DNA from: DATFRX01 sp035630615
GTDB taxonomy: Bacteria; Actinomycetota; Actinomycetes; Propionibacteriales; Nocardioidaceae
NCBI GenBank assembly: GCA_035630615.1
Contig: DASQKI010000077.1
Location: forward strand, 1-64,000
Length of the DNA stretch: 64,000 bases
Direction: 5' to 3'
Position numbers and translations under genes: made by a program. This document shows positions 16,084-24,850 of this stretch, piece after piece. The notes under the pieces were generated by a model. The model saw only the letters and a program-made list of their open reading frames with translations, did no database searches and had not been told where the DNA came from. Numbering within the stretch: position 1 is the first letter of the stretch; each line of letters opens with the position of its first letter.

Positions 16084-16568
16084 GCCGACTCGGCCAGGAT
16101 CTCGTCGAGCTTCTCGAAGCCCTCGATGACACCGGTCTCCATGCCGCTCGCGATCATGCCGTCGCGGCCCTCCATCGAATCCACGAGCGAGAGCATCGTG
16201 ACGCGGGTCCGGCCGCCCTCGAGCTCGTCGAAGGTCGCCGTCTCGAGCGCGACGCCGTCCGGCACGTCTTCGTAGGTGAACGTCTGGACCAGCCGCTCGT
16301 CGGGCCGCACCTCGTGGAACGCGCCGTAGAAGCGGTACTCCTCGTCGCCTCGCACCGAGGCATAGCGGTAGCTGCCGCCGGTCCGGCAGTCCCACGTGTC
16401 GATCCGGGTCTCGATCGAACGCGGTCCCATCCAGCGAGCGACGAGCTCCGGGTCGGTCCAGGCCCGAAACACTCGCGCACGGGGCGCGTCGAACTCGCGG
16501 ATGATCGCGATCGTCGGCAGGTTCGGGTCGGCGACGATCTCGGTCTCATGGGTGGTCTTGGCGTTCAT
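16080..16568 (-). CDS. SRPBCC (AHSA1-like) domain protein
   Basis: A 162-residue START-like hydrophobic-pocket protein. It has the family start REFDAPRARVFRAWTDPELVARWMGP, the middle GGSYRYASVRGDEEYRFYGAFHE split by short turns, and the late MLSLVDSMEGRDGMIASGM. Ligand unknown. The start overlaps the ArsR stop and its stop overlaps the TIGR03086 start, each by 4 bases, so all three are co-translated. Expression is probably under the ArsR protein. Confidence 0.85.
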   Translation of the reverse strand: MNAKTTHETEIVADPNLPTIAIIREFDAPRARVFRAWTDPELVARWMGPRSIETRIDTWDCRTGGSYRYASVRGDEEYRFYGAFHEVRPDERLVQTFTYEDVPDGVALETATFDELEGGRTRVTMLSLVDSMEGRDGMIASGMETGVIEGFEKLDEILAESA

Positions 16569-16930
16569 GATGCTCTCCCTCGTGAGGACTTGGGTCGGTC
16601 TTCTTCTTCGGCTGCCATCTCGTCGAGAAGGGCGTCGAGGCGCTCGAAGCGCTCCTCTGCTTGGCGGCGGTAGCGCTCGATCCATGCGGTCATGAGGTCG
16701 AAAACCTCCGCTTCGAGGTGGCACGGTCGGCGTTGGGCGTCCCGGGTGCGGCTCACCAGGCCCGCGTCTTCGAGGACCTTCAGATGCTTCGAGACCGCCT
16801 GGACGGTGACCGCGTAGGGCTCAGCGAGCTGGTTGACCGTCGCGTCGCTGACCGCGAGGCGGGCCACGATGTCGCGTCGAGTCGGATCGGCCAGAGCCGA
16901 AAACACCTGCGAGAGCCGGTCGTCGTTCAC
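16565..16930 (-). CDS. ArsR/SmtB-family regulator
   Basis: A 121-residue winged-helix repressor: FSALADPTRRDIVARLA (helix 1), VNQLAEPYAVTVQAVSKHLKVLEDAGLV (recognition helix) and a C-terminal helix. No CxC metal-sensing motif is present, which fits the SRPBCC-linked, metal-independent branch of the family. The GTG start is supported by a strong AAGGAGG about 6 bases upstream. Palindromes in the promoter region (16943-17004) are the likely operators. Confidence 0.88.
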   Translation of the reverse strand: MNDDRLSQVFSALADPTRRDIVARLAVSDATVNQLAEPYAVTVQAVSKHLKVLEDAGLVSRTRDAQRRPCHLEAEVFDLMTAWIERYRRQAEERFERLDALLDEMAAEEEDRPKSSRGRAS

Positions 16931-16942
16931 CGCTCCTCCTTC

Positions 16943-17004
16943 TTCAACCGTTTGGTTGAATGAACCGTACGCAGTGTTGAGCTGGTTGTCAACCGATTGG
17001 TTGA
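16943..17004. promoter_or_regulatory. Two CAACC-N4-GGTTG operators
   Basis: TTCAACC-N4-GGTTGAA at 16943-16960 and TCAACC-N4-GGTTGA at 16989-17004 have the same core and are 45 bases apart centre to centre, in the gap between the ArsR operon and a divergent YjbR-like gene. The first directly abuts the ArsR ribosome-binding site. They are candidate ArsR-family operators. Confidence 0.6.
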
Positions 17005-17043
17005 ATAAGCTGGATTGTCGGCGGCACGATGGAGGATGGGCGG

Positions 17044-17394
17044 ATGGCGGTGGACGCAAACGACGTGCGGCGGGTGGCGCTCTCGCTCCCGCGAGCCTAC
17101 GAGGCGCTCGTGCGCGACCAGGTCAAGTTCCGTGTAGGTCAGTTGGTCTTCGCCGCCCTGTCTCGCGACGAGCGAACGCTGGGGGTCGGCTTTCCGAGGG
17201 AGCTGCGTGACGCGGCCGTGGCGGGTGAGCCGGACAAGTTCGCGCTGCCGTCGAAGGGCGATCTTCGCTACCGATGGATTCACGTCCGGATGGACGCGAT
17301 CGACGTCGAGGAGCTGCGCGAGCTGGTCGTCGACGGTTGGGCGATGTGCGTGCCGGCTCGTGTCGCGCGCGACCACCTCCAGCCCGATCAATAG
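17044..17394 (+). CDS. MmcQ/YjbR-family protein
   Basis: A 116-residue protein of the YjbR/MmcQ (CyaY-like fold) family: MAVDANDVRRVALSLPRAYEALV at the start and FALPSKGDLRYRWIHVRMDAIDVEELRELVVDGW near the end, in the conserved order. The family is described as DNA-binding-like, but its biochemical role is unclear. GAGGATGGG before ATG 17044 makes this start better than the ATG at 17029. It is divergent from the ArsR operon, so the two palindromes may also affect it. Confidence 0.8.
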   Translation: MAVDANDVRRVALSLPRAYEALVRDQVKFRVGQLVFAALSRDERTLGVGFPRELRDAAVAGEPDKFALPSKGDLRYRWIHVRMDAIDVEELRELVVDGWAMCVPARVARDHLQPDQ

Positions 17395-17435
17395 TCGGTC
17401 GCGGAGTCCTGGGGGTCGCCGATAGCCTGCGGCGC

Positions 17436-18128
17436 GTGGATCCCTTGCAGGCCTATCGCGAGCTCAACGAGCAGGTGTTCGGGCTGTATGCCGACGGCCG
17501 ACAGGATGAGGCGCTGCGGCTGCTCGACGCGACGGACGACGCGTTCGCTCCGTGGCGGGCGGAGTTGGCGTACCTGCGCGCGTGTCTCCACGGGTCGCTC
17601 GGCCAGCCCGATCGGGCGTTGGGTGCTCTCGAAACGGCGGCCGCCGACGGTGCGTGGTGGGACCCGGCGGTCCTCGAGGACGACGACGACCTGGCGGGCG
17701 CGAGGGGGTTGCCGGCCTACGTGCCGTTGTTGGATGCGGTGTCGGAGCGCTGGCGAGCCGCCAACGCCGACCTCGATCGCGACGGAGACCGACTCATGAT
17801 GCCGGCCGGCTCGGCCCGCGGCGTGGTGGTCGCCCTGCACGGTGCGGAGGAGGACGCTGACGACGCCATGGTGGCATGGCGGGCGGCCGGCGAGTCGGGC
17901 TTCGCCGTGTTGGCCGTTCGCTCCTCGCAGCGGACCTCGCCCCACTACCGGACCTGGTCGGACGCTGATCGGGCGACCGCCGAGATCGCACAGGCCCACG
18001 CCGGGCTGCCGGCCGACTTGCGCCGGCTCGAATCGGTTGGATTCTCGCTCGACGTTGCGGCCGGGCTCGGACACGCGTTTCCCACCGACTTTTCGTCGCG
18101 GTTGACCACCTGGCTGCGGCCGACCTGA
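17436..18128 (+). CDS. TPR/alpha-beta hydrolase-like protein, apparently internally deleted
   Basis: A 230-residue protein. Residues 1-110 form a TPR-like helical part (LNEQVFGLYADGRQDEALRLL, LHGSLGQPDRALGALE). Then comes an alpha/beta-hydrolase start: VVVALHGAEEDADD (oxyanion strand) and SVGFSLD as a damaged nucleophile elbow. The text jumps at once to AAGLGHAFPTDF, which looks like the His end of the catalytic triad. About 60-80 residues with the Asp and core strands seem missing between them, without a frameshift. It may be non-functional. GTG start at 17436. Confidence 0.6.
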   Translation: MDPLQAYRELNEQVFGLYADGRQDEALRLLDATDDAFAPWRAELAYLRACLHGSLGQPDRALGALETAAADGAWWDPAVLEDDDDLAGARGLPAYVPLLDAVSERWRAANADLDRDGDRLMMPAGSARGVVVALHGAEEDADDAMVAWRAAGESGFAVLAVRSSQRTSPHYRTWSDADRATAEIAQAHAGLPADLRRLESVGFSLDVAAGLGHAFPTDFSSRLTTWLRPT

Positions 18129-18225
18129 AGTGTTGCGGCGGCGCTTCCCTCGCTGAGGTGTGCACCTCCGCCGGAAATGTCGGTTCTCGCCGACCTCTCA
18201 ACGAGTGAAGCAGGGGTGGGTCGGG

Positions 18226-18861
18226 TCAGGAGCTCGGCTGGGTCGCCAGCCGGATGCCGACCGCGATCATGAGGCCGCTGCCGATCGCGCCGATGCCCTC
18301 GAGGTGCCGCGGCCGTCCGGCGAGCCAGGAGCGAGCGGTGCCGGCGGCGAGGCCCCACAGCGAGTCGGAGACCAGGGCGATGGCCACGAAGACCAGCCCG
18401 AGGACGGCCATCTGAACCGGGACCGGAGCGCCGTCGCTGGCGACGACCTGCGGCAGGGCGGCGGTGAAGAACAGCATCACCTTCGGGTTCAGCACGCCCA
18501 CGACGAAGCCCTCACGCAAGATCACCCACGTCCCGCGTGGCTCGACCGGCGTACCGATGGCGTCGATGAGCTTTTGGCGGTCGCGAATGGCTCTGATGCC
18601 GAGCCAGAGCAGGTAGGCGGCGCCGACCAGCTGCACGATCATCAGCAGCTGCTCCGAACGCTCGAGCAGCGGCCCCACCCCGGCCGCGATGAGGAGAACG
18701 AGGACGTAGGCACCGGCGGCGTTGCCGATAACAGTGGCGAGGGCGGCGCGGCGGCCGAGTGCGACCCCGCGACCGATGACGAACAGGACGCTCGGCCCCG
18801 GCACGACGATGATCGCGAACGACATCGCGGCGAAGGTCAGCAGTTGTGCGGTGTCCAACAC
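18226..18861 (-). CDS. LysE-family translocator
   Basis: A 211-residue inner-membrane exporter of the LysE/RhtB family. About six hydrophobic segments are visible, with the family motif VPGPSVLFVIGRGVALGRRAAL (about residues 20-41) and GFVVGVLNPKVMLFF in the middle. Such proteins export amino acids or related metabolites; substrate unknown. The GTG start is 148 bases from the divergent VOC gene. It converges on the truncated hydrolase; a short GAGGTG/CACCTC hairpin at 18154-18167 lies between their ends. Confidence 0.87.
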   Translation of the reverse strand: MLDTAQLLTFAAMSFAIIVVPGPSVLFVIGRGVALGRRAALATVIGNAAGAYVLVLLIAAGVGPLLERSEQLLMIVQLVGAAYLLWLGIRAIRDRQKLIDAIGTPVEPRGTWVILREGFVVGVLNPKVMLFFTAALPQVVASDGAPVPVQMAVLGLVFVAIALVSDSLWGLAAGTARSWLAGRPRHLEGIGAIGSGLMIAVGIRLATQPSS

Positions 18862-19009
18862 GACACCAGCCTCCCACGATGGCCGCCCGTTGTCGGGCGG
18901 ATTCTCTGCCGAGACCTTCGGCGCGACCTGGAGTACCGATTGGGACCAATGGCCGTCGCTTCTGTCGGTGGATTGCGCGAGGATCGAGCCTCCCAGACGA
19001 GGAGGCAAC

Positions 19010-19429
19010 ATGGCCACCACCCAGCTCAACCCCTACCTGAGCTTCCGCGACAACGCACGCGAGGCGATCGAGTTCTACCACTCCGTCTTCGGCGGCGAGC
19101 TCACCATCAACACGTTCGAGGAGTTCGGCGCCAGCGTCGACCCCGACGAGGGCAAGAAGGTCATGCACTCGATGATCACCACCGACGCCGGACTGGCGTT
19201 GATGGCCGCCGACACGCCCAACCACATGGACTACTCGCCGGGCGGTTCGATCTCCATTTCGCTCAGCGGCGACGACGACGCCACGCTGCGCGACTTCTGG
19301 GGCAAGCTCTCCGACGGCGGCACCGTCGTCGTGCCGCTCGAGAAGGCGCCATGGGGCGACACGTTCGGCATGTGCACCGACAAGTTCGGGACGGCCTGGC
19401 TGGTCAACATCGCGACTGCCTCGGAGTAG
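19010..19429 (+). CDS. VOC-family (PhnB-like) protein
   Basis: A 139-residue vicinal-oxygen-chelate protein of the PhnB/DUF1428-like group. It begins NPYLSFRDNAREAIEFYHSVFGGEL and ends PWGDTFGMCTDKFGTAWLVNI, the two halves of the beta-alpha-beta-beta-beta fold. Many relatives bind metal or small hydrophobic ligands; no specific reaction can be given. ATG 19010 is preceded by GAGGAGG. A 16-base perfect palindrome just after the stop is a likely terminator. Confidence 0.85.
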   Translation: MATTQLNPYLSFRDNAREAIEFYHSVFGGELTINTFEEFGASVDPDEGKKVMHSMITTDAGLALMAADTPNHMDYSPGGSISISLSGDDDATLRDFWGKLSDGGTVVVPLEKAPWGDTFGMCTDKFGTAWLVNIATASE

Positions 19430-19430
19430 G

Positions 19431-19446
19431 CCGGCGGCGCCGCCGG
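19431..19446 (+). terminator. 16-base GC palindrome after VOC gene
   Basis: CCGGCGGCGCCGCCGG is fully self-complementary and starts 2 bases after the VOC stop codon. As an RNA it would form a very stable small hairpin. There is no T tract. Confidence 0.4.
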
Positions 19447-19500
19447 ATCCGGCGGTCAGATCGCGCGACGGCCACGGCGTGGCCCGGCATGTTCCGGTGC

Positions 19501-19638
19501 CGAACGGAGATCGGCCGCCGCCTCGGGGTCAGCGAGGCGGCGGCCCAAAGCCGGGTCGGTGAGGTCATCACGCGGATGGGTACGGACAACCGCTTCCAGG
19601 CCGGCGTCCAGGCGGCTCGGTTGGGGTTGCTCTTCTGA
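19501..19638 (+). pseudogene. C-terminal fragment of a LuxR/NarL-type HTH regulator
   Basis: The frame reads TEIGRRLGVSEAAAQSRVGE and then NRFQAGVQAARLGLLF before a stop. This matches the last two helices of a LuxR-type HTH and the usual ending of NarL/LuxR response regulators. Nothing upstream supplies the rest of the domain or a receiver domain. It is a decayed remnant between the VOC gene and the efflux pump. Confidence 0.5.
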
Positions 19639-19644
19639 CGCCGG

Positions 19645-21108
19645 TCACGCCTGCGCCGCCTCCGGTGGGCGGGACCGGACCGCGATGGCGAGGACGAGCA
19701 GCGTCGCGACGATGAACGCGGTCGCCCCGACGAAGGCGGTCGAGATGCCCTGCGTCAGCGCCTCGTGCTGGCGCGCTATCGCCGAACCCGCCTGGGGATC
19801 CGCCCCGCGAGCGGCCGTGCCGAAGATCGTCACGAGTACGGCGAGGCCCAACGAGCCGCCGAGCTGCTGCATGACGTTGGTCAACCCGGACGCGGCACCG
19901 GCGTGCTCGGCGGGGACGCCCGCGAGGCCCAGCGCGGTGAGCGGGACGAAGGCGAGGCCGTTGCCCAACCCGAAGACCAGGAGCGGGCCGACGATCGATC
20001 CGTATCCGCTGTCGGCCGAGATCTGAGTCAGCCACACCATCGCGACCGTCGACATCGCGATCCCCGACGTCATCAGGGCCCGTCCGCCGAAGCGCTCGAC
20101 CAACACGCGAGCCGACAACTGCGAGGCGATGAGCAGGGTGCCCGTCAGCGGAAGGAAGGCGGCACCGGTCTCGAGCGGACTCAGGCCGCGCACCTCCTGA
20201 AGGAACTGCGTGAGGAAGAAGAACATCCCCATCATGCCGGCGACGAGCAGCAGCCGAGCGAGGTACGCGGCGGCGCGATCCCGATGGGCGAGCAGACCGA
20301 GCGGAACGATCGGCTCCTCCGCTCGCAGCTCGATGGCGACGAACGCGCCGAGCAGCGCGAGGCCGACGCCCAGGGCGCCGATCGTCTCGTCACTGCCCCA
20401 GCCACTGTCGGCGGCGTGGACGAAGCCGTAGACCAGAGCCGTCATGCCGAGTGTCGACGTCACGGCGCCGGAGACGTCGAAGCGGCCCGGTCGTCGAGGT
20501 GACCGCGAGAGATAGCGCGGTGCGAGCGCGATGATCGCGATGCCGATCGGCACGTTGATCAAGAATGCCCAGCGCCACGACACCCAGTCGGTGAGCATCC
20601 CGCCGACGATCAGGCCGGCAGCGGCGCCACCGATCGACACGGCTGAGTAGAGGGCGAGGGCTCGATTGCGCTCGCGACCTTCGGGAAACATCGTGGTCAG
20701 CAGGGCGAGTGCCTGAGGGGCGGCCAGTGCCGCACCGGCTCCCTGCAAGGCGCGAGCGGCGAGGAGCCAATCGCTGCTGTCGGCCAGGCCGCCGAGCAGC
20801 GACGCCGCGGTGAACACGGCGATGCCGACGCCGAGCGCGAGCCGGCGGCCGACGATGTCGCCGGTTCGGGCGCCGAGCAGCAGCAGGCCGCCGAACGCGA
20901 GGGTGTAGGCGCTCAGCACCCACGACGACCCGGTGGCGGAGAAGCCGAGCGTGTCCTTGATGTCGGGGAGCGCGACGTTGACGACCGTCATGTCCAAGAT
21001 GACCATCAGCTGCACGCTCACGATCAGGCCGAGAGCGATGGCTGGGCGGGTGCGGTCGGGTTGCCCGCCGTCGACCGCGGCTGGCGGCCGAATCGAGGTT
21101 GTTGTCAT
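19645..21108 (-). CDS. DHA2-family multidrug MFS transporter
   Basis: A 487-residue transporter of the drug:H+ antiporter-2 (EmrB/QacA) type with about 14 membrane segments. Motif C-like and A-like pieces are visible: VVNVALPDIKDTLGFS after helix 1, and LGARTGDIVGRRLAL for the 2-3 loop. It likely pumps cationic or hydrophobic compounds out. A TetR gene is divergent 120 bases away, with a nested palindrome between them, so the pump is very probably repressed by that TetR protein. Confidence 0.9.
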   Translation of the reverse strand: MTTTSIRPPAAVDGGQPDRTRPAIALGLIVSVQLMVILDMTVVNVALPDIKDTLGFSATGSSWVLSAYTLAFGGLLLLGARTGDIVGRRLALGVGIAVFTAASLLGGLADSSDWLLAARALQGAGAALAAPQALALLTTMFPEGRERNRALALYSAVSIGGAAAGLIVGGMLTDWVSWRWAFLINVPIGIAIIALAPRYLSRSPRRPGRFDVSGAVTSTLGMTALVYGFVHAADSGWGSDETIGALGVGLALLGAFVAIELRAEEPIVPLGLLAHRDRAAAYLARLLLVAGMMGMFFFLTQFLQEVRGLSPLETGAAFLPLTGTLLIASQLSARVLVERFGGRALMTSGIAMSTVAMVWLTQISADSGYGSIVGPLLVFGLGNGLAFVPLTALGLAGVPAEHAGAASGLTNVMQQLGGSLGLAVLVTIFGTAARGADPQAGSAIARQHEALTQGISTAFVGATAFIVATLLVLAIAVRSRPPEAAQA

Positions 21109-21156
21109 GGCAGGACGAAGTCCCTTCGAAGATGATGGAGCGCGGATCCTGAGCTA

Positions 21157-21200
21157 AACTGGAGGCGCCCTCCGGATATTACCGGAGGCTGCCTCCGGTT
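21157..21200. promoter_or_regulatory. Nested palindromic operator between pump and TetR gene
   Basis: Inner arms CCTCCGG (21169-21175) and CCGGAGG (21182-21188) flank ATATTA. Outer arms AACTGGAGGC (21157-21166) and GCCTCCGGTT (21191-21200) differ by one base. The whole element shows two-fold symmetry and lies 28 bases before the TetR start and 49 before the pump start. This is a strong candidate TetR operator covering both promoters. Confidence 0.65.
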
Positions 21201-21228
21201 AGCAACCCCGTGGGTAAGATGAGGCGAT

Positions 21229-21804
21229 ATGGCCAGCCAAGAGACGTCAGATCCACGGTCGCGGCTGCGCGCGGACGCGCGGCGCAACTACGACCGGCTG
21301 GTGGTCGCTGCGCGCGAGACGTTCCAGGCCCGCGGCGGCGACGCCACGCTCGAACAGGTGGCGAAGGCCGCCGGCGTCGGCATCGGCACGCTCTATCGGC
21401 ATTTCCCCAGTCGGCTGGCCCTGGTCGAGGCCGTCTATCTCGAGGACGTCGAGGCCCTGGAAGCGGCGGCGACCGAGTCGACGTCGCTGCCGCCGTGGGA
21501 GGCGCTGTCCGGCTGGCTCGAGGGGTTCGTCGAGTACGCGATGGTCAAGCACGCCCTGTTCGCCGAGCTCGCCGAGGCGTACGGCAAGGACTCGACCTTC
21601 GTGTCGCACTGCCGAGAGCTCATCAGCCGGGCGTCGGCGCTGGTGCTGAGTCGGGCACAGGAGGCTGGCGTGGCTCGCGACGACATCGAGCCGCCGGACA
21701 TGTTGCGCCTGGTCCACGGGGTGGCTTTGACCCCCAATCCGGACCCCGACCAGGTCAAGCGGATGCTTCGCGTCGTGATCGACGGGCTTCGGGCCGACCC
21801 CTAG
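21229..21804 (+). CDS. TetR-family regulator
   Basis: A 191-residue repressor. The HTH is DARRNYDRLVVAARETFQARGGDATLEQVAKAAGVGIGTLYRHFPSR in broken order, about residues 16-62, with the classical VGIGTLYRHF recognition helix. The C-terminal ligand domain is of the TetR_C (SCO4008-like) kind. It is divergent from the DHA2 pump and should respond to a pump substrate. Its stop codon overlaps that of the convergent LuxR-type regulator by 4 bases, with no terminator between. Confidence 0.9.
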   Translation: MASQETSDPRSRLRADARRNYDRLVVAARETFQARGGDATLEQVAKAAGVGIGTLYRHFPSRLALVEAVYLEDVEALEAAATESTSLPPWEALSGWLEGFVEYAMVKHALFAELAEAYGKDSTFVSHCRELISRASALVLSRAQEAGVARDDIEPPDMLRLVHGVALTPNPDPDQVKRMLRVVIDGLRADP

Positions 21805-24710
21805 CGCTTGGTCGACACGCCGAGGTGCTCGGGGAGCGCATCCCGGGATCGCACGCCGAGCTTGCGCATGGCCGCCGACAGCTGCTTCTTCACCGTGTTG
21901 ATCGACACGAAGAGCTTGTCGGCGATCTCCTTGTTGGTATGGCCGGTAGCAGCCAACTCGGCCACCTCGCGCTCACGGGGCGATAGGTGTCGGCCGTATC
22001 CGCGCCGCCCGCCGCGGCGTTGGATCGGGAGCGAGACGCCATGCACGCGCGCGATGCTGGAGATCCGATCGAGGTCGTACTGAGCGCCGAGGACTCGATA
22101 GGTCGTGGCCGCCGCACGCAAGAGCGGCTCGGCCGCCGGTGGCTCGGCGATCAGCTGCGCACGGGCCGCGACCTCGTTGGCCTGGGCGGCCTCATAGCTG
22201 CAACCGAGCGCTTCGTAGCGCGACGCCGCCGTCTGCAGATGGCCGGCGGCCGCATCCCATCGGCTTTCGTCGACCGCGAGGATCCCATGCGCGTGCTCCA
22301 ACGCCGCCGGGGCGAGGGGCGCGTCCAGCTCGCGCAGCTCGCGACCCATCGTCGTCAACCAGGGGCTCGCCTGGTCGGCCCGGCCGGCCGCGATCATCGC
22401 CTCGACGACGGCGGGGATCGCCCGGGTCGTCGAGAGCCAGAGGCCCTCCGACTCCAGTGAGTCGCGCAGACGATCGGCGGCCGCCATCGCGCCCGCTGCG
22501 TCACCTTTTGCCAACGCGAGTCGGATCGCGGTCTCGGTCACCATCGGCAGCAGGTCGGACGCGTCGAGCTTGTCGACGGCGCTCCGGAGGTCGACGATCT
22601 TGCTCTCGGCCACGTCGACGTCTCCGTCGGCCAGCGCGAGTCGGCTCGCGACGACATCGACATCGACTCGGATTCGCGGCCGCTCGGCGAACTGCGCGAT
22701 GAACCGCTCGGCCCGCTGGCGCAGGTCGATCCACTGTCCTCGGCAAAATTCGAGCACGGCCGCGTTGGCGCGTAGCCGCATCGTGAGCCGCTCGTCGCCC
22801 CGAGCGACCGGAGCCGACTCGGCGCGACCCAGCCAGTCGCTGGCGACATCGAGGTGGCCGGCCCAGGAGGCGCAGTTGGCGATCGTGCTGTAGGCCCGTA
22901 CCTCGTGCCGGTGCCGCGGGTGTCCGCGGGTCTGCTCGGTGATGCTGTCGGCCGACTGTCGCCAGGTGGGGTCACCCGCGAGCACCATGACGCCGCCGAC
23001 CTTGCTCTGGAGATAGACCTCGTACGCCGGGTCGTCGACGCCGGGGAGAACCTCGCGGGCCCGGCGTACCCACGCCAAGCGTTCGGACACTCGGGGTTGG
23101 GCGCCGAGGGCGAGCGAGATCATGGCCGACGCCTGCAGCGCGGGCTGGTCGTCGAGCTCGTCGACCGCCTTCGTAAAGAGCTGCCGCTGGCGCTGCGGGT
23201 CGTAGCCGGTCTGGTCCATGAGCAGACCGAGCCAGAAGTGCAGCTTGCCTCGGCTCGCCTTCGGCAGGGTCTCCTCGTGGCGTAGCGCGTCGGACAATGG
23301 CGCGATCATAGACGACGGATTGGCCGCATCGAGCGCGACTCGGCCAAGCTTGACCGCGAGCCGGGTGCGCTGCGCGGGCTCGAGCGGAGCCTCGCGTAGC
23401 AGTGTGTCGAGGAGCCGAGCGGCTTCGGCGTCGTCGCGCGCGTCGGCGGCCTGATCGGCCGCGTGCTCCGCGGTCTCGACCCACTCGGTGACCTGGCCCG
23501 ACGCGCGTCGGTGATAGGCGACCTGTCCCAGCGGGACCGGCCAGAGCAGTTCGAGGCTGGTCGCCGCCTGCCGGTGCAGCCGGTGCTTGCGCACCATCGG
23601 CATCGTGGAATAGACCGCCTGGGCGACGAGCGGGTGTCGGAACCCAAGCGTGTCGCTCCGCTCGACCAACAGGCCAGACTCGAGAGCCTCGTCGACACCG
23701 CGCAGCGCGTCGTGGTCGTCGGCACTGCAGGTGCCGACCAGCGTCGCGAGCGTCGCCGGAAGCTGGAGGGCCGCCGCCGCCTCGACGACCGACCTGCCGT
23801 TGTCGGTCAGCTGGTCGAGCCGCTCGGCGACCTGGTCGCGCAGGAGATGGGGGACGTCGAGACCGGCGATCGCGTCGGGCGAGCACGCGTCGTCGGATCG
23901 GATCTCGATCCCGCGCCCGTCCAGCAGGTCGAGCAGCTCGGGGATCGCGAACGGCATCCCCGACGACAGCTCGTGCAGAAAGGCCGCGAAGTCGTCGGGG
24001 ACGTCGTCGACCTCGAGAAGATCGGCCGCCATCGCCGCCGTCTCGGTCACCTTCAGTGGTCGCAGTGTGAGGTGGGTCTGGTCGATCGACTCGGACATCG
24101 CGGCGCGCAGCGCTCGTACGCCGGCCGGCGCATCCTCACCCCGGTAGGTGACGACCAGCGTCAGGTCCGACGGCGGCTTGGCCATGAGGTAGCGCAGGAA
24201 GTCGACGGTCAGCTCGTCGATCCACTGCACATCGTCGATCGCGAGGATGACCGGTCCGGCCGCTTCCAACAGGTCGCGCAGGCCCCGAAAGAGCCGACGA
24301 CGCTCGGCGGCCCGGTCGGACAGCGGCTCCGGCGACGCCGGCAGCTGATCGAACTCGGGCAGCAACGAGCGCAACGCGCCGACGACCGGTGAGAGTTCGA
24401 GGTCCGCGAGATCGGCCCGCAACGGGCGTACGGCGTCGACGATCGGCCGCAACGGCAGCGGCTCGCGAATGTGCTGACAGGCGCCGACGAAGAAGCGGGT
24501 CTCGGCCAGCTCCGGCCGACGGCGAAACTCGGCGATCAGACGAGTCTTGCCGATGCCGGCGTCGCCCTCGATCACGACGAGGGACGGTGCTGTCACGGTG
24601 GCGAGCCGATCGAGCTCGCGGTCGCGCCCGACAAGCGCCGCCGACGCCGAATGACGGGATTGGCGTGGCGTTACGTCCCCGCTGCCTGTCGAGGGATCGT
24701 CGCTGCTCAC
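21801..24710 (-). CDS. Large ATP-binding LuxR-type (LAL/MalT-like) regulator
   Basis: A 969-residue regulator. Residues about 25-60 hold VGRDRELDRL and Walker A EGDAGIGKTRL (AAA/NACHT-type ATPase), with Walker B VILAIDDVQWID later. A long helical TPR-like middle follows, and the C-terminal LuxR HTH is LSPREREVAELAATGHTNKEIADKLF then VSINTVKKQLSAAMRKLGVRS. LAL proteins integrate ligand binding and ATP to activate transport or secondary-metabolism genes. The target is unknown. Two CGTACCGTCCGCT repeats lie in its upstream gap. Confidence 0.9.
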   Translation of the reverse strand: MSSDDPSTGSGDVTPRQSRHSASAALVGRDRELDRLATVTAPSLVVIEGDAGIGKTRLIAEFRRRPELAETRFFVGACQHIREPLPLRPIVDAVRPLRADLADLELSPVVGALRSLLPEFDQLPASPEPLSDRAAERRRLFRGLRDLLEAAGPVILAIDDVQWIDELTVDFLRYLMAKPPSDLTLVVTYRGEDAPAGVRALRAAMSESIDQTHLTLRPLKVTETAAMAADLLEVDDVPDDFAAFLHELSSGMPFAIPELLDLLDGRGIEIRSDDACSPDAIAGLDVPHLLRDQVAERLDQLTDNGRSVVEAAAALQLPATLATLVGTCSADDHDALRGVDEALESGLLVERSDTLGFRHPLVAQAVYSTMPMVRKHRLHRQAATSLELLWPVPLGQVAYHRRASGQVTEWVETAEHAADQAADARDDAEAARLLDTLLREAPLEPAQRTRLAVKLGRVALDAANPSSMIAPLSDALRHEETLPKASRGKLHFWLGLLMDQTGYDPQRQRQLFTKAVDELDDQPALQASAMISLALGAQPRVSERLAWVRRAREVLPGVDDPAYEVYLQSKVGGVMVLAGDPTWRQSADSITEQTRGHPRHRHEVRAYSTIANCASWAGHLDVASDWLGRAESAPVARGDERLTMRLRANAAVLEFCRGQWIDLRQRAERFIAQFAERPRIRVDVDVVASRLALADGDVDVAESKIVDLRSAVDKLDASDLLPMVTETAIRLALAKGDAAGAMAAADRLRDSLESEGLWLSTTRAIPAVVEAMIAAGRADQASPWLTTMGRELRELDAPLAPAALEHAHGILAVDESRWDAAAGHLQTAASRYEALGCSYEAAQANEVAARAQLIAEPPAAEPLLRAAATTYRVLGAQYDLDRISSIARVHGVSLPIQRRGGRRGYGRHLSPREREVAELAATGHTNKEIADKLFVSINTVKKQLSAAMRKLGVRSRDALPEHLGVSTKR

Positions 24711-24711
24711 C

Positions 24712-24829
24712 CGTACCGTCCGCTTATCCGAAGTGACGGCGATAGCGTCTCATATCGCAACCGTACGTCTCGTTCGATCCGACCCGACTCAGACGAATTA
24801 TCCGCGGGTACTGCAGCGTACCGTCCGCT
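24712..24829. repeat. Pair of CGTACCGTCCGCT direct repeats upstream of LAL gene
   Basis: The 13-base word CGTACCGTCCGCT occurs at 24712-24724 and 24817-24829, the two ends of the 140-base gap between the LAL regulator start and the gltA end. A third similar word, CCGTACGTCTCG, is in between. They may be regulator sites; nothing proves this. Confidence 0.35.
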
Positions 24830-24850
24830 ATGTCCGGATTGCGTTGATAG

